Positions 13,942 through 18,063 of a stretch of DNA of 18,063 bases are shown in pieces (within the stretch, counting starts at the first letter, position 1; every line of letters starts with the position of its first letter). Below the pieces are notes generated by a model, which worked only from the letters and a program-made list of their open reading frames with translations, searched no databases and was not told the origin of the DNA. The stretch is from JBKCHH01 sp046302855. GTDB taxonomy: Bacteria > Pseudomonadota > Alphaproteobacteria > Rickettsiales > UBA8987. The stretch lies in the NCBI GenBank assembly GCA_046302855.1, contig JBKCHH010000024.1:1-18063 (forward strand), given 5' to 3'. Position numbers and translations under genes: made by a program.

Positions 13942-15131
13942 ATCCCAAGTAGTTTAAAAAGCGGGGCGATTTTTATTTTTAGCTCTTCTAGCTCTGCCTT
14001 CGGGTTAGAATCATAAGTAATGCCACCACCACTTTGCAACTCAAACTTGAATTTATTTTCCCCTATTTTTTCTAAAATTAGCGTTCTAATTACTACAGAT
14101 AAATTGGTTTCTTTTAAACCCTTTACTGAGCCTAAAGCTCCGGAATAAATACCCCTTGCGAAATTTTCTAGCTCAGAACATTTCTCCATCGCAAAAATTT
14201 TTGGCGTGCCGGTCATAGATCCGGCTGGAAAGCAGGCTTTAATTAGGTCTATATTGGTTTTGTCATCCATTAATTTTCCAGAAACTATAGAGGAAAGATG
14301 ATGCAAATTTTTATACTCACTTAGCTTAAATAGCTCATCTACCTTTACGGAAGAGACCTTACAACTTCTGGCGAAATCATTTCTTACCAAATCTACAATC
14401 ATTAGATTTTCTGCCCTTTCCTTTTCATTTTTCGCATTTTCCACCAGTTTTTTGTTAAGCATACTTTTTTTAAAAGTGCCCTTTATTGGCTCTGATGTTG
14501 CATTGCCATTATCATCAATATTTAAAAATAATTCTGGTGAAGAAGAAAGGATGTAGAGATTATCAAACTTTAAAAAGGCGCTGTAATCATTGGGGTTTAA
14601 TTTTAGCAAATCTAAAAATAGAGAAAATGGATTTTCTAACCCCTCAATAAATCCAAAATATTTTCTAGTTAAATTTGCCTGATACAAATTGCCCTCAATT
14701 ATTTCTTGCCTTACCTTTTCTATGGTTTTTATATAGGAGGCGTCTGTAAAATTACTCTCTAGATTTTTTACCTTAATTTTTGAGCGTGCAAAATTTCTGT
14801 TATTAAAAAACTGCTCTAAACCGCCATTAAACTGCAGGTTTTTTTTAAAACTCTTAAACCAAATAAGGGGTGAATTAATGTGATGAAATAATGGCGAAGA
14901 GGTGTTTTCTATTAAATCCTTTGCCTCGTAAGAAATAAAGCCATAAAATTTACTCTCTAAATTCTTTTTAAGCTGTTTTTCTAGGGCATCAAAAGATTTT
15001 GGCTTTAAATCCAGCAATTCATCATAAAAAATGCTGGAGTTTTTTTGGCTTTTGGCGGAATATAAAAGCCCATAATTACCCGCCTGTTCTTGAAAGAAAT
15101 TATTTATTTCAGTTGAGGTTTTATCCACCAT
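13938..15131 (-). CDS. pabB: Aminodeoxychorismate synthase component I
   Basis: Converts chorismate to 4-amino-4-deoxychorismate, on the way to p-aminobenzoate and folate. The 397-residue protein is the chorismate-binding type. The PIKGTF motif (215-220, with the reactive Lys217) is the PabB form; anthranilate synthase TrpE has PIAGT there. Further blocks are NLYQANLTRKY (148-158), SSPELF (197-202), ENLMIVDLVRNDFAR (241-255), CFPAGSMTGTPK (300-311) and YSGALG (329-334). A glutamine amidotransferase partner (PabA) is not in the window and must be encoded elsewhere, or ammonia used directly. It starts 11 bp inside the end of pabC, showing translational coupling. Confidence 0.94.
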   Translation of the reverse strand: MVDKTSTEINNFFQEQAGNYGLLYSAKSQKNSSIFYDELLDLKPKSFDALEKQLKKNLESKFYGFISYEAKDLIENTSSPLFHHINSPLIWFKSFKKNLQFNGGLEQFFNNRNFARSKIKVKNLESNFTDASYIKTIEKVRQEIIEGNLYQANLTRKYFGFIEGLENPFSLFLDLLKLNPNDYSAFLKFDNLYILSSSPELFLNIDDNGNATSEPIKGTFKKSMLNKKLVENAKNEKERAENLMIVDLVRNDFARSCKVSSVKVDELFKLSEYKNLHHLSSIVSGKLMDDKTNIDLIKACFPAGSMTGTPKIFAMEKCSELENFARGIYSGALGSVKGLKETNLSVVIRTLILEKIGENKFKFELQSGGGITYDSNPKAELEELKIKIAPLFKLLGI

Positions 15132-15984
15132 GTTTAAATGAGTAATAACTAGTATCTATGCCTATTAATTGTTTTATATTATTTAGCAAATTAGAAGATG
15201 TCTTAAACTGTTTTTTCTTCTTTTCATAGGTTATAATAGCCACTGGTTGAATTAAAAGAGAAGTATTGGTAATAAAAATATTATCGCTACTTAAAAGAGC
15301 AATAATATCCAAATCCTTTTCAATTATATTATAAGAGTTGGTTTTAAGTATAGCAATTAGCCTTTCTCTAACTACTCCTCTTACACAGCCACTGGTGAGT
15401 GGTGGGGTAAGAATCTTATCGCCATGAATTAGAAAAATATTGGCAGAACTGGTTTCAACAATATTAGCTTCTTCATTACAAAGAATAACATCGTCTAGCT
15501 TTTTCTCCACCGCTTCAATAGCAGCTTGCGTATAAAAAATAGAATTGGCCGTTTTTACTGAGAAAAAAGGGTGGATGGGTTTTATAATATCGCTTACACC
15601 CAAATCAACAGTCTCTTTCTTTTTGGGCAAGGGAACTAGCTCTATAATATAACTACTTTCTTTTATTTTTTCTGGCCTGTAGCCAGCACTTTCACCTGCA
15701 CGGTAAACTATAATTCTTATTAAGCCTTCTTTGGCAGAATTATTCTTTAGTAGAGTATGGATATTTTCGTTCAACCTTACGGCACTTAGCTTATGCTTAA
15801 TTTTTAGCATTTCACAGGCATGGTTAAGCCTTGCTAAATGGTAGGGAAGAAGATAGGGGGCGTTAAACCTTACAGAAATGGTTTCAAATACAGCATCACC
15901 AAAGCGAAAGGCACGATTACTAATATCTAACTTTAGCTCTGCCCTATCAATTAACCTATTGTTAAAAATGATTTTTGATGACAT
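15121..15984 (-). CDS. pabC: Aminodeoxychorismate lyase (aminotransferase class IV)
   Basis: Releases p-aminobenzoate and pyruvate from aminodeoxychorismate using PLP. The 287-residue protein has the class IV pattern: FRFGDAVFETI (26-36), HLARLNHACEMLKI, the PLP lysine in FSVKTANS (Lys144), NEEANIVETSSANIFLI, and LTPPLTSGCVRGVVRERL. The family also includes branched-chain and D-amino acid transaminases, but the adjacent, overlapping pabB makes PabC the most probable assignment. The ATG at 15984 lies only 21 bp from the divergent lpxB start, so promoters for both must extend into coding sequence. No strong Shine-Dalgarno is seen. Confidence 0.88.
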   Translation of the reverse strand: MSSKIIFNNRLIDRAELKLDISNRAFRFGDAVFETISVRFNAPYLLPYHLARLNHACEMLKIKHKLSAVRLNENIHTLLKNNSAKEGLIRIIVYRAGESAGYRPEKIKESSYIIELVPLPKKKETVDLGVSDIIKPIHPFFSVKTANSIFYTQAAIEAVEKKLDDVILCNEEANIVETSSANIFLIHGDKILTPPLTSGCVRGVVRERLIAILKTNSYNIIEKDLDIIALLSSDNIFITNTSLLIQPVAIITYEKKKKQFKTSSNLLNNIKQLIGIDTSYYSFKHGG

Positions 15985-16005
15985 AATTTGTGCAAATTAA
16001 TTCTT

Positions 16006-17109
16006 ATGGTAAAAAAAATCTACATAATAGCAGGCGAAGATTCAGGCGATAATATCGGCAGTTATTTAATAGAGGAATTAAGCAAACATCAAGTGGAAAT
16101 ATCTGGGGAAATATTTGGCATTGGTGGGCATAAAATGGCAACAAAGGGGTTAAAATCTCTATTTCCCATAAAGGAAATTTCTATAATGGGTTTTTTAGAA
16201 ATTATCCCCAAAATACCTAAAATTTTAAAATTAATTAATTTAACGGTGGCAGATATTTTGGAGAAAAAACCTGATGCTTTAATAACAATAGATTCCCCAG
16301 GGTTTAATTTAAGGGTTGCAAAAAAAGTTAAAAAACTTGCCCCAAATATCAAGCTAATTCATTATGTTGCCCCAACCGTTTGGGCTTACAAGGAAAGAAG
16401 AGCAGAAAAATTTGCCAAAATTTACCATATTCTGTTATTGCTTCTACCTTTCGAAAAACCTTATTTTGATAGGGTTGGTTTAAAAAGCTATTTTGTTGGC
16501 CACCCCATTTGGGAAAATGAACTGTGGGACGAAGAAAATATCGCAAACAATAAAAAGCAAAATATTATTTCTTTTATGCTTGGAAGTAGAGTGGGCGAGG
16601 TTAAAAGGCATCTAGAAATTTTTAAACCCCTTTATGCAAAATTAAAAGAGGCCTATCCTAATTTTGAGTATTATCTTTTGGCAACTGAAAATACTAAAAC
16701 TATGTTCGAGGGTTTAGATATTGAGGTGGTTGTAGATGAGGCAAAAAAGGCAGAGGTGATTTCTAATTCAAAACTCTCCATTGTTAAATCTGGCACGGGA
16801 ACGCTAGAATTTGTTAAGGCAAAAACACCAATTATTGTTTTTTATAAGGCAAATAAAATTTCGGTCTTTATAGTTAGGCTTTCCTTAAAAATTAAATTTG
16901 CTAACTTGATAAACATTACCCTTAACAAAATGCTAATTCCAGAATTTATTCAAGAACAGGCAACTGTTGATAAAATCTTTTCACAGGCAAGCCAAATGCT
17001 ATCACAAAATACCTATGATGTAAATGAGGCTTACAAAACGCTACTGTCTTTTAAAGGCGAAGAAAAACCTTCAAAAATGGCCAGTAAAATTATTATGGAG
17101 AATATATGA
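16006..17109 (+). CDS. lpxB: Lipid-A-disaccharide synthase
   Basis: Joins UDP-2,3-diacylglucosamine and lipid X to form the lipid A disaccharide at the inner membrane (GT19 family). The protein has 367 residues from the ATG at 16006, in the normal size range. The start MVKKIYIIAGEDSGDNIGSYL matches the family N-terminus. Other blocks are PGFNLRVAKKVKK, HYVAPTVWAYKERRAEKFA, LPFEKPYF, FVGHPIWE, FMLGSRVGEVKRH and SGTGTLEF with VFYKANK. A longer form would use TTG at 15988, which is less likely. The stop overlaps kdsD by 4 bp (ATGA). Its presence implies an LPS-type outer membrane. Confidence 0.97.
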   Translation: MVKKIYIIAGEDSGDNIGSYLIEELSKHQVEISGEIFGIGGHKMATKGLKSLFPIKEISIMGFLEIIPKIPKILKLINLTVADILEKKPDALITIDSPGFNLRVAKKVKKLAPNIKLIHYVAPTVWAYKERRAEKFAKIYHILLLLLPFEKPYFDRVGLKSYFVGHPIWENELWDEENIANNKKQNIISFMLGSRVGEVKRHLEIFKPLYAKLKEAYPNFEYYLLATENTKTMFEGLDIEVVVDEAKKAEVISNSKLSIVKSGTGTLEFVKAKTPIIVFYKANKISVFIVRLSLKIKFANLINITLNKMLIPEFIQEQATVDKIFSQASQMLSQNTYDVNEAYKTLLSFKGEEKPSKMASKIIMENI

Positions 17110-18056
17110 AAATAAACACACCCCTACAAGTTATTGAGCAAGAAATTAAAGGTTTGGAATCTTTAAAAACAGTATTTGATGGAAAATTTGATAGGTTCGT
17201 AGATTTAGTTTTTGGCCTAGAGGGCAGGTTAATTCTAAGTGGCATGGGGAAAAGTGGCTATATTGCCCAAAAAATTGCCTCAACCCTATCTTCCACTGGC
17301 ACGCCTAGCTTTTTTATCCACCCAAGTGAAGCTAGCCATGGCGATTTAGGCATGATTACTAAAAAAGATGCTATTTTACTTCTTTCCAACAGTGGCGAAA
17401 CGCCAGAGCTAAAAGATATTATCTACTTTGTAAAAAGGCTTGGCATACCTTTAATTGCTATTGTTAGAAATGCAGAATCAGAATTATTAAAAATAGCCGA
17501 TATTGCCTTTGTTTTGCCAAATATTGCCGAGGCCAACTTAATTAAGGCACCAACCACCTCAACCACACAAATGCTTGCCTTTGGAGATGCACTGGCGGTA
17601 ACTCTGCTTGAAAAAAGGGGCTTTAACAAACAAGATTTTTCTAAACTCCATCCTGGTGGCAAAATTGGCAAGGAATTTATAAAGGTAGAGGGGCTAATGC
17701 GAAAGGGCAATTTAATTCCAACAGTTTTGCAAAATAGCTCCATGAAAAAGGCAATTTTAGAAATTAGCAAGAAAGGTTTAGGAATAGTTGGGGTATTAGA
17801 TGACAAGGAAAGGTTAATAGGGGTAATTTCAGATGGTGATTTAAGGCGAAATTTAGTAGCAAATCTACTAGAAAAAAAGGTGGAGCAGGTAATGAGCCTA
17901 AACCCCTTTACTATAACCAAAGACCAGCTTGCCCTAGAGGCGTTAAATATAATGCAGGGGGAGAAAAAAATCACCTGCCTATTTGTAGTAGATGAAAATA
18001 AAAAAATAGAAGGGGTAATTCACCTGCACGATTTACTAAGTGGCGGAATAAGGTAG
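17106..18056 (+). CDS. kdsD: Arabinose-5-phosphate isomerase (KdsD/KpsF)
   Basis: Converts ribulose 5-phosphate to arabinose 5-phosphate, the first committed precursor of Kdo for the LPS core. The 316-residue protein is close to the 328 of E. coli. The SIS domain (about 40-170) contains SGMGKSGYIAQK with Lys49, HPSEASHGD with His78, and LSNSGETPEL; LHPGGKIG with His182 closes it. Two CBS domains follow (about 198-250 and 262-313). The gene overlaps lpxB by 4 bp, so both LPS genes are cotranslated. The window ends seven bases after the stop; downstream Lpt genes that commonly follow cannot be seen. Confidence 0.96.
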   Translation: MKINTPLQVIEQEIKGLESLKTVFDGKFDRFVDLVFGLEGRLILSGMGKSGYIAQKIASTLSSTGTPSFFIHPSEASHGDLGMITKKDAILLLSNSGETPELKDIIYFVKRLGIPLIAIVRNAESELLKIADIAFVLPNIAEANLIKAPTTSTTQMLAFGDALAVTLLEKRGFNKQDFSKLHPGGKIGKEFIKVEGLMRKGNLIPTVLQNSSMKKAILEISKKGLGIVGVLDDKERLIGVISDGDLRRNLVANLLEKKVEQVMSLNPFTITKDQLALEALNIMQGEKKITCLFVVDENKKIEGVIHLHDLLSGGIR

Positions 18057-18063
18057 GGGTAGG

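Noticed and set aside
15988..16005. TTG start for lpxB
   Set aside because: The ATG at 16006 yields the standard N-terminus and TTG adds only non-family residues.
1..18063. CRISPR array, toxin-antitoxin, restriction, phage or defence genes
   Set aside because: No spaced direct repeats, no phage or nuclease-type domains and no paired small toxin-antitoxin ORFs were seen on either strand.

Overview
This is a compact, AT-rich bacterial chromosomal segment that is almost entirely coding. The gene set points to an alphaproteobacterium with a reduced genome, most likely in or near Rickettsiales. The supporting genes are an IalB-type secreted protein, a TIGR01459-type HAD hydrolase, a CGFS monothiol glutaredoxin, a NuoN/MrpD-like orphan membrane protein, and lipid A/Kdo genes, with low GC and gene spacing often below 20 bp. 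The segment also carries argH, pabB/pabC and fliP, which obligate intracellular Rickettsiaceae generally lack. A less reduced, possibly flagellated or extracellular relative fits better. The placement is an inference from gene content; no phylogeny was run.

Layout. Positions 1-1623 hold a minus-strand run: HAD hydrolase, ialB-like gene, and grxD cut by the window edge. Divergent from it are guaA (1696-3240) and a Tat-type M15/DUF882 peptidase (3270-3815). Positions 3869-7258 hold a second minus-strand operon with overlapping genes, read as NuoN/MrpD-like membrane protein, pgsA, argH. Positions 7306-9147 hold three envelope-related plus-strand genes: an outer-membrane beta-barrel protein, fliP without flagellar neighbours, and an eight-cysteine secreted protein. 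Positions 9228-11169 hold a plus-strand operon of ndk, a cytochrome b561, phhB and tmk. An intergenic stretch (11170-11376) contains a 145-bp palindromic MITE-like element. From 11377 to 13941 come a small membrane ORF, rsmE (minus), a membrane-anchored protein of unknown function, an unlisted 45-residue membrane ORF and xerD. Positions 13938-15984 hold the folate pair pabC-pabB (minus). Positions 16006-18056 hold lpxB-kdsD for lipid A and Kdo.

How the genes fit together. Most are housekeeping: nucleotide synthesis (guaA, ndk, tmk), p-aminobenzoate for folate (pabB, pabC), membrane lipid and LPS precursors (pgsA, lpxB, kdsD), rRNA methylation (rsmE), chromosome dimer resolution (xerD) and arginine synthesis (argH). 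I see no defence system, phage, toxin-antitoxin, CRISPR, rRNA or tRNA gene. The best-supported unusual item is the MITE-like element at 11180-11324, with inverted terminal repeats, matching subterminal repeats and a flanking 5-bp direct repeat. After that come the antiporter-like protein that appears to lack the TM7 pumping lysine, the isolated fliP, and the small ORF upstream of xerD.
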